Positions 23,554-33,522 of a stretch of DNA of 33,522 nt are shown piece after piece. The notes under the pieces are model-generated. The model saw nothing but the letters and a program-made list of their open reading frames with translations, did not search any database and was not told where the DNA came from. The stretch lies in NCBI GenBank assembly GCA_958430865.1, contig CAUDNR010000217.1, positions 3,726 through 37,247 of the forward strand, read 5' to 3'. Within the stretch, counting starts at the first letter, position 1; each line of letters opens with the position of its first letter. Both the position numbers and the translations under genes were made by a program. Source of the stretch: Entrophospora sp. SA101 (lineage: Eukaryota > Glomeromycota > Glomeromycetes > Entrophosporales > Entrophosporaceae).

Positions 23554-24113
23554 TTTTAAAAATTTTACAAAAAAATTTTTGAATAAATTCGAGAGGAACC
23601 AAATTCTATATTAATATATATAATTAATGTTTATGATTAGATTAAATTTTTTCGATAATCTAAAGATTTTTTTAAAATAGATAAAATTTTGTGTTATTAT
23701 TATTATCAAAGAAAACTATCTTGAAATTCACGTGAAATTAAATCTTTTATTCAAAACTACTAAAACAACAATATCTTTAGATAAAAGATTGATTAATTTA
23801 AAATTTAAACATTAATAATTATTTTATGATATAAATCTGCACAAAGGTTATATATATATATATTGAAGGAAGAGTCGCTTTTATAAAAAAAAAAAGACCC
23901 ATATAAAATTTTAAAACTTAAGATAAAGTTTATAAACTAATATTAATCAATATTCATTTATATATATATATATATATATGCATAAAATAAAGCAACCAAC
24001 TAAATCAACCATGATGAATCCTCTCAATGAAGTAGAATCATCAAGCAGATTTTGCTAATACAGAACCAGTTACCAAATATGTATTACAAGAAGGGAGAAT
24101 TTTCATGACATCT
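23554..24113. other. Promoter side of OTC and 3' flank of the next minus-strand gene
   Basis: AT-rich. It contains TATATATATATATTG at 23851-23863, a TA run at 23960-23978, and one TCACGTGA palindrome at 23728-23735, 175 bp upstream of the OTC start. Confidence 0.5.
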
Positions 24114-25151
24114 TTAACTGCCAATTTCGTGTTTTTTTAGTGATTCATCAAATTTTGCTTCCTTAACATAATCTTTAGGTAAGTTTGTTGTTTCGTCACA
24201 TTCAAAGTCGACATTGATATCGGTATTAACGTTATTACCACCACTACTATTATTGTTGACTCCATCCTTAACAGAAACACGACTCTCCAATATCCTCTTT
24301 TTGCTTGAATTGTAATTACCATGTGAAGCTAAAGGACTACCTTCCTGTTGTTCATTTTGATTTTCAAGATTACGCTTCATCATATTAATATTAATAGTAA
24401 GATCAGAAGAATGCTTTGGAGTTAGAAGGGTTGATGGAATGGCTATCTTGGTCATAAGAGGTATTATTTGATTTTGAACATTTGTAGTGACAAAATTGCT
24501 TGTGCTTTTTCGCCTAGCTTCAACAAATACAAAATATTTACTGAATTGTACCAAAAAACAATCTACTGCTTTCAATGAAAGCAAGTATTTACCAGGCAAT
24601 GCTTTTAATTGGTCATCAATCATATATTTCATGATGAGAAGTCGCTGTGTGCCAGGTTGAGATTTGGTATAGTAATAAAAGTAAGGAAGTACTTTGTCAA
24701 CTACATTGAACATTGGTTTTAATAAATCTAATTTTTCATGAATTATTGCTTTTTCTTCATCAGTAAGATAGGTAATTTCAGGGCATTGAATTCTTTTTTT
24801 ACGGGCCCTAGCATCAAGTTCTCTAATAACATCAAGAATAGCAGCAGCTTCTTCTGGTTTAATTGTCTCAATTGTATTACCATTTGATGAATTGTTATTA
24901 TCGTTTTCACTTTTTAGAGTTGATGTATTGATTTGAGCAACAGGCGAAGAAATTGTCCTTGATGTAGATTGATTATGGTTTGGAATAGCAATATTGATGT
25001 TGGTGATGTTATCATTATTTTTTGATTGCTGAACAATTCTTTGATCAGCTCGTGTTTGTGTATGCATTGGTAAATTGGGAGTATTCAATTGAAGATTTAA
25101 GGCTGGCCTGACTGATGATGTAGGATTATTTTGTTGATTTGTAATGTTCAT
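24114..25151 (-). CDS. Asn/Ser/Thr-rich nuclear-type protein, weakly Med15-like
   Basis: A single open frame of 345 residues. Residues 1 to about 95 are Asn/Gln/Thr-rich and low complexity. A helical core at about 97-215 (EEAAAILDVIRELDARARKK, LTDEEKAIIHEKLDLL, PMFNVVDKVLPYFYYYTK, LIMKYMIDDQLKALPGKYLL, QFSKYFVFVEARR) is followed by another low-complexity part. The core pattern (L-T-EEK..I..KL..L.PM...D..LP) reminds me of fungal Mediator tail subunit Med15, but this is a weak resemblance and other transcription cofactors are possible. The frame ends ESLKKHEIGS; a seven-A run just before offers another frame (see findings). Intronless, divergent from the Smr gene with a 135-bp spacer. Confidence 0.75.
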   Translation of the reverse strand: MNITNQQNNPTSSVRPALNLQLNTPNLPMHTQTRADQRIVQQSKNNDNITNINIAIPNHNQSTSRTISSPVAQINTSTLKSENDNNNSSNGNTIETIKPEEAAAILDVIRELDARARKKRIQCPEITYLTDEEKAIIHEKLDLLKPMFNVVDKVLPYFYYYTKSQPGTQRLLIMKYMIDDQLKALPGKYLLSLKAVDCFLVQFSKYFVFVEARRKSTSNFVTTNVQNQIIPLMTKIAIPSTLLTPKHSSDLTININMMKRNLENQNEQQEGSPLASHGNYNSSKKRILESRVSVKDGVNNNSSGGNNVNTDINVDFECDETTNLPKDYVKEAKFDESLKKHEIGS

Positions 25152-25286
25152 GGTATTTTGGTTGTTATTGCTATTATTAAATAAATCTAAATGAAAAATT
25201 TGTATTTGTGATACAAAAAATTCCCCTTATATACTTATATTATAATGAATGATGTTAGTTAAATTTTTAAAATAATAAAACTATAA
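25152..25286. promoter_or_regulatory. Shared divergent promoter
   Basis: 135 bp between two start codons on opposite strands. TATATACTTATATTATAA at 25229-25246 could serve as a TATA element for the plus-strand gene, about 40-60 bp before its ATG. Confidence 0.5.
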
Positions 25287-25974
25287 ATGGGACAAACCTC
25301 TTCTTCAGACAGCAAAAATGTTGAGGATACTCATACTTGTCAATATTTTCGTAATTTAGCTCACACTGAAGCTCAAAAACGGAATGAGTGTTATTCTCAG
25401 TCACAAGATGCTTACAAAAATCGACAAGGCGGAAAAGCAAAAAAACTTTCCTTACAGGGAAAAGAACACGAGAGGAAAATGCAAGAATACAACAATAAAG
25501 CTGCTGAAATTATATTTCTTGGTGAAAAATTTAAAAAAATTTCTTTCATAAATTTTCAAACAAATAAAATGTTCATTTATTTATTTAAATTTTTTGATGG
25601 GGAAAAAATATATTCTTGAATTTCAAAAAGAAAACAATAAAGATCGTCCAATAACAGAACTTGATTTACATGGATTGTTTGTGAAAGAAGCCGTTGAAAA
25701 AACTAAATTACGTATAGAACAATGTGAACTAAAAGGTGTTAGTTATTTAGTCATAATTGTTGGTAAAGGTAAACATTCGATAAACGGTATCAGCAAACTA
25801 CGGCCTGCCGTTCTTGAACTTATTAAGAAACACAATTTACGATGTACACCAAATAAGCCAACTGATGGCTGTTTACATGTAGAAATTGGTAGTTCTGATG
25901 GTGCTAGTCAAGATCTCAATTGGTTTCAGTCATTATTTGGTATTAAGGATAACAATAGTTGTATTATATGTTAA
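25287..25974 (+). CDS. DUF1771-Smr domain protein with potential dual lipid anchors
   Basis: Two exons, 25287-25521 and 25631-25974, with a 109-nt intron, give 192 residues. The splice restores AAEIIFLENN-KDRPITELDLHGL, the expected family transition. Residues 17-85 form the DUF1771 helices (YFRNLAHTEAQKRNECYSQS, SLQGKEHERKMQEYNNKAA). The Smr domain follows, with DLHGLFVKEA, IVGKGKHS (the GxGxHS loop) and LRPAVLELI. Smr domains are nucleases acting on RNA or DNA. The N-terminus MGQTSSSD fits the N-myristoylation pattern (Gly2, Ser6), and the C-terminus CIIC fits a CaaX prenylation box. An unspliced reading stops at 25619 and would lack Smr. Confidence 0.92.
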
Positions 25975-26108
25975 TATTTATTTATTATGGGTAATAATAA
26001 TCTTATTTTTGATACCTAATTATTATCGATTCCTACTTTATTAATTAATTTTATAAAGTCTATATATTATATTTATTTATTCTAATTTATTATACATGTA
26101 TGTATTTT

Positions 26109-26139
<31 letters not shown>

Positions 26140-27109
26140 ATGCTTTCTAGAGAAAATAACCTATTTCGTTAATAATATTAATAATAAATTACAGATTACT
26201 CTTAATTGATACAACACTTTTCTTAAAGATGCTAAACCAATAGTTGTTATTGGTTTTTCTGTTTGAATATATTTGGTGCTTTTTTTTTTCATCATCATCA
26301 TCATCATCATCATCATTATTAAATGAGTAAATGATATAGCTTACTTAATGTGAAAAATCCAAGATATCTGACTGGGAAACCAAGATCTCACTTCCATTTG
26401 TGATAGCAAGCTTGACTCTTCAAATAATAAACACGAACCTTCTAATAATTAATCAAAAAATACGTCATATCCGTTCATTTTTTTTACACCTCTTGCATGA
26501 TTAAATATATAATAAATATCAATCAATGAAATCATCTCTCCAAAATATTCTCTCTAATAGTTCTACTAACTTGACATGCTAATTGATTCATTATGATATA
26601 TTAATCCTGCTGAATCTCCAAATAATTTTAATTAAAATTTATTTTTATTTAAAAATAATTGATAATAATAAACTTGAAATGGATCATTTAGAATAAAAAT
26701 TCATACTAATTCTCCACTATGACAGATTCAAATCTGATGTTGATGTTGATTGTTAATCTTTCTATTTTTTCTACAAAAAAAAAGAAAATCTTTTCAGATT
26801 GTTAAATATATAGCCCATAAATCTTATTCCTCCATTCTTAGTCTTTCATAGACATTGCAATTTTCAATTTATCATAAAGACGATTGCGTTATTAGGACCA
26901 AATCAATATTAGTAAGTAATAGTTCCTTTTTAGGGTCACACAATGTAAAAGTCTATATCTGTGATAGTTCCAAATTGGCCAATAAGATTTGAATTATAAT
27001 CCGGGGTCCTAGGAGAATAATGAATGAGTAATGCCGATCACGTTACACTCCTTCGTTAATAAAATGTTAACAAAGATCAGCAAAACTTAAAAAATTTTTT
27101 TAAAAAGAA
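25975..27109. other. Intergenic region with microsatellites
   Basis: It contains (TA)n at 26112-26132 and (ATC)n at 26290-26316. The rest is AT-rich with stops in all frames. The last 100 bp is the promoter side of the PAP2 gene. No gene seen. Confidence 0.55.
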
Positions 27110-27862
27110 ATGAATTCTAATGGAATTATAAAATCAAGAGTAATATTTTTACATTTTCTTGATAAGGTAAGTAAATTTTTCTTGTTAGCGATAAATATAA
27201 ATGATATCTTTCTAATACACATATATATTAGACAAGAACATGGCTTGCAATACTTGCAGGAATAGTACTTGGCTATTTTCGTGATTTCCATACTATATAT
27301 ACAATTGCAGGAGGAACTTTTGTCACAATAATTAGTAATTATTAATTAATTTAAATGATTTTTGATCGAATTTCTTGCGACTTTTGTTTCTTACTTTATT
27401 TGCTAATTTTTTTTTTTTCAAGCTAATATTTTAAAACTTATATTTCGTCAACCTCGACCATATAAAGATAAATATGGTACAAAAACATCATTAATAACAT
27501 CCAAAGAAAAACTAGATTATGGAATGCCATCATCACATTCATCAATCACAATATTTTTTGCCACTTTTATAACATTACAACTGTTTTCATCTAATTTAAA
27601 TTACTTTATAATAATTTCATCAAGCTCAATAATTTATTTTACAGCTTTATCAGTTGTTTGGTCAAGAGTAATTATTGGTCATCATACAAAGTCTCAAGTT
27701 ATAGTTGGAATGTTATTGGGCTTAATTTGTGGCATTTTATGGAATAATTTGTGGTGGAATTTTGTAAAACCTTTGTCAATTGAATTGAATTTAAATGGTA
27801 AAATAGGCTGGAAAGAAATAGAAATCATCATAAATATAATAATCTCTAGCTTTAAATTTTAA
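27110..27862 (+). CDS. PAP2-family phosphatase, probable dolichyldiphosphatase
   Basis: Three exons (27110-27166, 27232-27334, 27423-27862) join in frame to 199 residues. The three PAP2 motifs are complete: K-x6-RP at residues 58-66 (KLIFRQPRP), PSSH at 89-92, and SR-x5-H at 134-141 (SRVIIGHH). Position 4 after the last His is Gln (HTKSQ), as in dolichyldiphosphatases of the CWH8/DOLPP1 type, instead of the usual Asp. Those enzymes recycle dolichyl diphosphate in the ER lumen for N-glycosylation. Four hydrophobic segments can be seen (LAILAGIVLGYF, IFFATFITLQLF, FIIISSSSIIYFTAL, VGMLLGLICGILW). A broader lipid-phosphatase role cannot be excluded. It ends 152 bp before the OGT start. Confidence 0.87.
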
Positions 27863-28014
27863 TATTAATGTGTGGCAATGATCTACATTCTGCATATTAC
27901 ACACATATTCAAGTAATAATAAAATAAATATAAATAGTTACACTGTTTCATTTTCATTTCTTATTAGTGTTGCAATAAATTCTTTAGATTTGTGAAAGGG
28001 ATTCCGTTTAATGA

Positions 28015-30355
28015 ATGGAACCACTACAAATACAAACTTTAGTCCTCGACCCTCAAAATCAAGAAGTAATTACTTATTTTGAAAACCTCTCTGAAATTTA
28101 TTGGAGGGCTGGTCAATATTATGAAACGGTATTTGCCCTTCAAACCTTATACAGGTTTAACAAAAATGTCGGTGATTCCATCATCAAGAAGTTAGCTTAC
28201 TACCATATGCATATTGGTGAAATGGAAAAGTCAAAACTGAATTATGAAAAAGCTCTATGTCACTATAAAGAGGCAAATAATTTAAGACGCGGAGATCCTG
28301 CTATTATGGTCACTCTCTCTCAAGCATTGATTGCTGTTTGTGATTGGAAAGAGCGTGGCGGAATTGGTTATATTCATGTAGATCCTATTTCTAGACAGCT
28401 GATTCGGTCAATTCAATTTCAACGAACTGGTTACATGGGGATAATTTCAAATCTTGTTGATGGCTTCATTTATAATGGTTCTAAATATGGAGCTGGCGTG
28501 ATAAAAATGAATGGTGGTGTTGAACATCTTATAAATGTTTTGGGTTGGGGAGTTCATGATTCAGATGAAGCGTTGAAATTTCTTAGGGAAAAAATAAAAG
28601 GTTGGAAAAGAAGTCTGCAATTACCATGTGAAGGCGGTTGGCTTTTAAGAGTTATTCAGCAGTTTATGCGTCGTATACAGCGTCGATGGTATTTAGACAC
28701 TTATGGATACTGTTATGGAAGTTTTAGAGCTTTGCCAAAAATAAAAGTCACGCCTATTGATTGTATAAAATATGTTCGTCCTAAAGTTCCTAAACAATTA
28801 CCAAGACCGGAGGAAGTGCCAATAGTTCCATTCTACACTTTTTCATACGAATTATCACCGAAACAAGTTCGTCTAGTATCACATCGTACAGCCTTAATAA
28901 CGGCCTATGACGTCTGTACATCGTCATGGCTTGACGATTGTGTTTATCCACCACCGCCACCACCAGCTCCTAGACTTAAAATTGGATATATTTCATCAGA
29001 CTTTAGAAATCATCCATTAGCTCATTTGATGCAATCAGTTTTTAATCTTCACGATAAAAACAAATATCAAATATATTGCTACTCTTTGACAGATAGCGAC
29101 GGATCAATTTACAGAGCCAGAATCGAGCAAGGATCTGATTTTTTTTACGATTGTTCAAAGATGACAGATCAACAGATTGTACAACAAATAGTTTATGACG
29201 GTATTCATGTTTTAGTAAATCTGAATGGTTATACAGCAGGTGAACATAATAAGATTTTTGCAGCTCGCCCTGTACCTGTGCAAATAAGTTATATGGGTTA
29301 TTGTGGGACAATGGGTGGAATGTGGACTGATTACTCGATTTTAGATGAAGTGGTTTGTCCTGAAGACATGATAGGTTTATATCATTACAAAATGGGAAGA
29401 AAGAATATAGGTGATTTATATCAAGAACTTGACCCAGAAGTTGAAGATGATGATTGGATATACTGTGAAAAAGTGATCAGGTTTGAAAAGGGTAGCTATT
29501 TTGTCAACGACCACAGACAAAATTTTAGAGATGATGAACATTTAAAGGGAATAAATGATCCACAATTAAAGTTATTATTTGAAGAGCATAGAAGATTGCA
29601 ACTACGAGCTATGCTATTTCCTTTAATTCCTCTAGATTGGGTGATATTTGCAAATTTTAATCAATGTTATAAATTTGATCCATTGACATTCAAATCTTGG
29701 ATAGAAATACTTGAAAAAGTTCCAAAATCAATACTTTGGCTTCTTAAATTCCCCAAATTGGGTGCTTCAAACCTTAAAGAGCTTGCAAGAGAATGGGCAG
29801 GTCAATATGTTGCTGATCGGATAATAGTTACTGGTAATTAACTAAAAAATTCTTTAACTTTTATTTAATTAGATAGTTGATCAATTTATAATATTATTTA
29901 TTAATTTCAATATAATAGATGTTGCATCAAAAGAAGAACATGTATTACGTTGTCGAGTTGCAGATTTAGTATTAGATTCACCTGTTGTAAATGGACATAC
30001 TACTACCTGTGATATACTGTGGTCAGGAACACCTGTATTGACCGTAAAAGGTCCCTCTCATAAACAATGTTCACGAGTATCTGAATCAATTATTACTGCT
30101 GCTGGATTTGAAGAAAAACTTGTGGCAAATGATTTACTAGATTACATAGACAAAGCAGTGACATATTCATCATCTCACAGAATAAAGTTTTGGACTGGTT
30201 CAACTTATGTTTTTGACGGAATTTTAGCTCAATTAAGAAAAGAACTTTTTCTTAAAAGAGATACTATGGACCTCTTTAACACTAAAAGTATTGTGAGATC
30301 TTTAGAAGACGCTTACGATGAAGCATGGCAAAATTGGGTGGATGGAAATGATTAA
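28015..30355 (+). CDS. OGT: GT41 O-GlcNAc transferase (OGT-like)
   Basis: Two exons, 28015-29833 and 29919-30355, join in frame (RIIVT/DVASKEEH) to 751 residues. The start is the first ATG after an in-frame TGA at 28012. Residues 15-100 hold about two TPR units (YFENLSEIYWRAGQYYETVF, EKSKLNYEKALCHYKEA). The catalytic part shows IGYISSDFRNHP-AHLMQS (His333), DGIHVLVNLNGYT (His398), RPVPVQISYMGY, FNQCYKFDP (Lys553), and LDSPVVNGHTTTCDILWSGT with PVLTVKG. These match human OGT His498, His558 and Lys842, so UDP-GlcNAc binding looks intact. An insertion follows the DYSILDEVVCPE block (EVEDDDWIYCEK). The TPR part is far shorter than the 11-13 repeats of animal OGT, unless further 5' exons exist. 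The product would modify Ser/Thr of cytosolic and nuclear proteins. Confidence 0.93.
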
Positions 30356-30820
30356 TTTACTTTATTGATGAGATGAATGGTTAATTTATTATTTTTAAAA
30401 TAATCAAAAAAAAATGCATCAGCTTTATAAAGTTATTTGCAATTTGACATTTAAAGTGATGAGAGAGATAGTTTAAAGGATTGAGGCTGTTTTTTTCTTT
30501 TTTTTTTTGGCTATCAAGCATTATATTTTTAATGGGATTTTTTTATTTTAGAGGAATCTATCTGGTTTAATTTTGATACTTAGAAAAATTATGGATTAAA
30601 TTAATATAAATATTTAGAACTTTGAATTTTATTTTAGAACTATAACATCATAAAATATTCTTTAAAGTATTTTCTTTTTTTTTAAAAAAAAAAACCAAAT
30701 ATAATTAATACTTATTATTTATTGTTCCTTTTAAAAATATTTTATATATATAAGTGAGGCCACCATAACAATTCTGTTTCAACAAAAAAAAAAACAAGGT
30801 TGATTGATGATTATTGAGTG
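30356..30820. other. 3' flank of OGT and possible promoter of a small gene
   Basis: AT-rich with poly-T and poly-A runs. TATATATA at 30744-30751, about 70 bp before an ATG at 30821, is a fair TATA candidate. Confidence 0.4.
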
Positions 30821-31433
30821 ATGCTTGAAGGTAGAATGGATGATGATGATATTTTATTATCAATATTGATTAAACAGTTAAAAAAGATGTACTTGGAATA
30901 CAAATGGAATTTATATGTGTGTGGCGTGTATGTGTGTATGTATGTGTATGTGCATGCATGGTGATAACAGAGGAAGAATCTGATATCCGAAAAATTTGAG
31001 TAATCATTAATTAACAAACTAATATTTATTTATTTTTTCTTTGCATGCTAGTCAAACTTCTTTCCATTACAGCAATTTCCATTATATGATCTTCGCAATA
31101 GCATTACAAACTTGCACATAATCAAAGACTGTTATATATATTTTTTAATTTAATATATACATTTTCTGAGAATTGTTGTCAACACTGTTTTTAATTTTTG
31201 ATATTAAAAATAAAATTTTAGCCAGGGTTGATCAATAACCAATTGCAAAAGATCAATAACGAAGTAACGTTGGTTGGTGGTAAGTTTTATTATCATTAAA
31301 AATGATATGAATATTATGTATAAAATTGCTAATCCTCATATTCTATAAATAATATTTTGTTATAGATGAGAAGAATCAACATGACAAATTTAAATCGAAA
31401 ATTGTATCGAAAAGGTTTGTTTTTTTTTTTTGA
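30821..31433 (+). CDS. Possible short multi-exon gene, unidentified
   Basis: A frame starting at 30821 reads MLEGRMDDDDILLSILIKQL and KKMYLEYKWNLY, then enters a GTGTGT run offering donors near 30918. Two clean exon-like blocks follow. 31222-31279 is bounded by TTTTAG and GTAAGT and reads PGLINNQLQKINNEVTLVG. 31366-31433, after TATAG, continues in phase with DEKNQHDKFKSKIVSKR to a stop. The GTAAGT donor and TAG acceptors with matched phase suggest a real transcript, but the first junction is uncertain and no family is recognised. Confidence 0.28.
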
Positions 31434-31787
31434 ATTTTTGTTGGTTTAAAAGATAATAAATTTTTGGCAACGACGAACATGCGCGTTATTATTATAAAAA
31501 ATTCTAATTACATTCACAAAGAAAAAAACAATGTAATGATGATAAATGTGACCAATGTTGATGGATACGCTTTAAAACATTAAATTATAAAATAATAACA
31601 CCCAAGAAAAATTTTCCCAACTTGAGGACATAGATAGGTAGTCCTTTTTTGGTAAGTTGGCGACAAAATTACAGATTTTCTATAGTAATAGAGCCTTAAT
31701 AAAAAAAAAAAAGTAAATATTACGCGAGTGATCACCTGACGTTGTCGATTTTCAAGTTAATTTTTTGGTAATTTTATTAATTTTACC

Positions 31788-32251
31788 TTATCTATAAATT
31801 TTTTTCTGTGAGTACATCTTGTACTCATTCCTATTAGAGCTTAAGATTTCCAAAATTTGAGCATTTTGATTCTTAGTTGCTTGAAATTATCTTTAAAATT
31901 TTCTTGTCGTTAGCTTCTTGCGATAAAGTTTGATTGTTGTTTGCCAATAATTGTATTTGGTAATAAATTCATCCTCTTCAACAATCGCTTGCCTGTAGTA
32001 GTACAGTGATAATAACCTGCCAGAACTGGAGAAATAAAAACAACACTAGCTTGAATATTTTGATGTACCATATTTTTTAAAACTGGTCGCTGGGGGGAAC
32101 TGTTGTTCTCTCTAAATAAGAACACATTTTTCAACCTCAAGAGCTTTATTCATTTGATTGATGCTCACGGATTTTATCCAAAATGTATTTTTGAATAGCC
32201 ATTGTTGATATTCGGTTATGACATTCATTCACTTGATCAAATTCATATGAG
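31788..32251 (-). pseudogene. Decayed coding remnant, unidentified
   Basis: Several frames have protein-like blocks in order: SYEFDQVNECHNRISTMAIQ and KYILDKIREHQSNE-stop (32251-32150), then YYRQAIVEEDEFITKYNYWQ and TTIKLYRKKL (about 32005-31910), then FQATKNQNAQILEILSSN and RNEYKMYSQ up to 31788. Frame changes and stops separate them. I cannot name the family; a retroelement or lineage-specific family is possible. Confidence 0.3.
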
Positions 32252-32495
32252 GTTACTATGGACTAACCTTTTGCTTGGCAAGAACTAATAAAACCAATGT
32301 AAGTTCACACATGAGGGTTCCTTGAGTTTTAAGCCAGTCAAAAAATAAATAAATAAGAGAGTCTGATGATGATATTGAAACTCCATATATATTTCTTTTC
32401 AATTTAAAAACCGATGGTTATATAATACGATATTTGTTGTTCCTGTTATTTGTCGCTTATTTTTGTCGATCGACATACACACATATATAAATATA

Positions 32496-32960
32496 CAGTG
32501 CAAATCACTTAGTCCCACAACTTTTTATTGGTCGTGTAGATTTTCAAATTCTCCAAAAATGGAAATGCAACACCCAAAAATAAATCGTGTATTTGAAGCC
32601 AAGACCTTCCTCTGCAAAATCACGATTTCATCTCATTGGTATGTCATGTTGTTGTGGAGAATTTGAGCTTCAAAGTTGCACAAGTTTACCGAATTTACTA
32701 TGTTTTAGCCCTGAAATGGCGTGTTACACACAAAAAAGTTAATATCAAAAATAGGCGAATTGAAAGAAAATAAAAATAAAAATTTTTTTTTATATTGCTG
32801 ATCTTTTATCACGTGAATTTCCCAGACATGAATCAAAAAAGAATTTTACAACAAACAAAAATCATGTGACCATAAAATTTTTATTGCATTTTTGATTGGG
32901 AATTTTTCCCAAAATTGGCGGTGTGGCGCAGAAAGTTGTGGGACTAAGTGACTTGCACTA
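32496..32960. mobile_element. 465-bp Tc1/mariner-type element without transposase
   Basis: About 29-bp terminal inverted repeats: CAGTGCAAATCACTTAGTCC continuing with CACAACTTT at 32496-32524, and its inverse at 32932-32960 with two differences. TA lies directly outside both ends (32494-32495 and 32961-32962), as expected for Tc1/mariner insertion. No transposase motif is present inside, so it is a MITE or an internally deleted copy needing a transposase from elsewhere. Confidence 0.87.
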
Positions 32961-32962
32961 TA

Positions 32963-33522
32963 CCTTTTGCTAGAAAACCCCCCATATATATATATGTAAT
33001 TTTCTAAAAAAAAATTTTTTTAAAAATGGTGATTGATGACAAACAAAATTATTTTATGTGGATTAGATTTGAATGAGCAATCTTACTGACAAATAGTTTT
33101 GGGTATTTATTTAATTATTTGAGTGTTAATTGTTATTTTCTTTTATTCAAAAGAATTGTTTTGAAGGTAGGTTGTTTATACATTTTGATTAATTAATGTT
33201 ATTAACATAATAATAATAATAATAAATAATAGATCATTGTTATTAACATTTGTAAATCTATTGTTTTAAATATACAATATATGTGATTATTTTATGATAA
33301 TTGTTTTATGTAAATTCCCCTCCTATATAAATTTATTTTGTTTTCAAATTGCGTAATGATCATCAAACCAATAAAATTTAATTTTTGCATGATATATTGA
33401 GGTGTGCGACATTCTATATAAGAAAATCAAAACTAATTTCATATATGGGGACTGTTCTAGGAAAACACGGGTTAGAGCTCCCAGATTCAAAAATGAGAAA
33501 TTTATACCAAATTAATCTATAA
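32963..33522. other. AT-rich sequence without recognised features
   Basis: It has an AATAAT run at 33210-33230 and otherwise stops in all frames. The last 80 bp is slightly richer in GC but shows no motif I can name. Confidence 0.5.

Noticed and set aside
29042..29311. Minus-strand 89-residue frame
   Set aside because: It is a shadow of the OGT catalytic exon.
32463..32666. 67-residue plus-strand frame
   Set aside because: It straddles the left end of the Tc1/mariner-type element and contains no transposase motif.

Overview
The window is nuclear DNA from a filamentous fungus, most likely an arbuscular mycorrhizal fungus (Glomeromycotina, Rhizophagus-like). This is inferred from very AT-rich sequence, genes with many short GT-AG introns of about 70-190 nt, a BTB-TLDc protein, a Mutator-like transposon carrying a GCM/WRKY-type zinc finger, and protein tails typical of Rhizophagus kinase families. 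No database search was possible; all names rest on motifs read by eye.

Left part, 1-5.0 kb: repeats and decayed genes. A broken Mutator-like transposase gene lies on the minus strand. It is followed by degenerate AT-rich tandem repeats, a fragment resembling a kinase tail, and a decayed Tc1/mariner transposase. From 5.1 to 10.3 kb there are two intact genes: a BTB-TLDc protein (minus) and an ERD1/EXS-domain Golgi protein (plus, 4 exons). From 10.3 to 14 kb I see no convincing gene, but there are microsatellites, a 210-bp imperfect palindrome and a cluster of GTCTAAA/TTTAGAC words.

Middle part, 14-21.3 kb: a possible small membrane protein, a three-exon TMEM242-like mitochondrial assembly factor (minus), the remains of a voltage-gated proton channel (plus), and a bZIP factor with a giant poly-Asn run (minus). 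The bZIP gene is head-to-head with an eight-exon NOSIP homologue (plus). After that comes an eroded gene containing two textbook MITEs, one Mutator-like and one hAT-like, each with terminal inverted repeats and target-site duplications.

Right part, 22-30.4 kb is a housekeeping block: mitochondrial ornithine carbamoyltransferase (minus, 5 exons), a low-complexity nuclear-type protein weakly resembling Mediator Med15 (minus), a DUF1771-Smr protein with lipidation signals at both ends (plus), a PAP2/dolichyldiphosphatase-like enzyme (plus, 3 exons) and a GT41 O-GlcNAc transferase (plus, 2 exons). The last 3 kb is mostly non-coding, with a possible short gene, a decayed minus-strand coding remnant and a 465-bp Tc1/mariner-type element lacking a transposase.

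The genes do not form a pathway. Three are tied to secretory-pathway glycosylation or to sugar transfer (ERD1, PAP2, OGT) and two to mitochondria (TMEM242, OTC), but eukaryotic neighbours need not be functionally linked.
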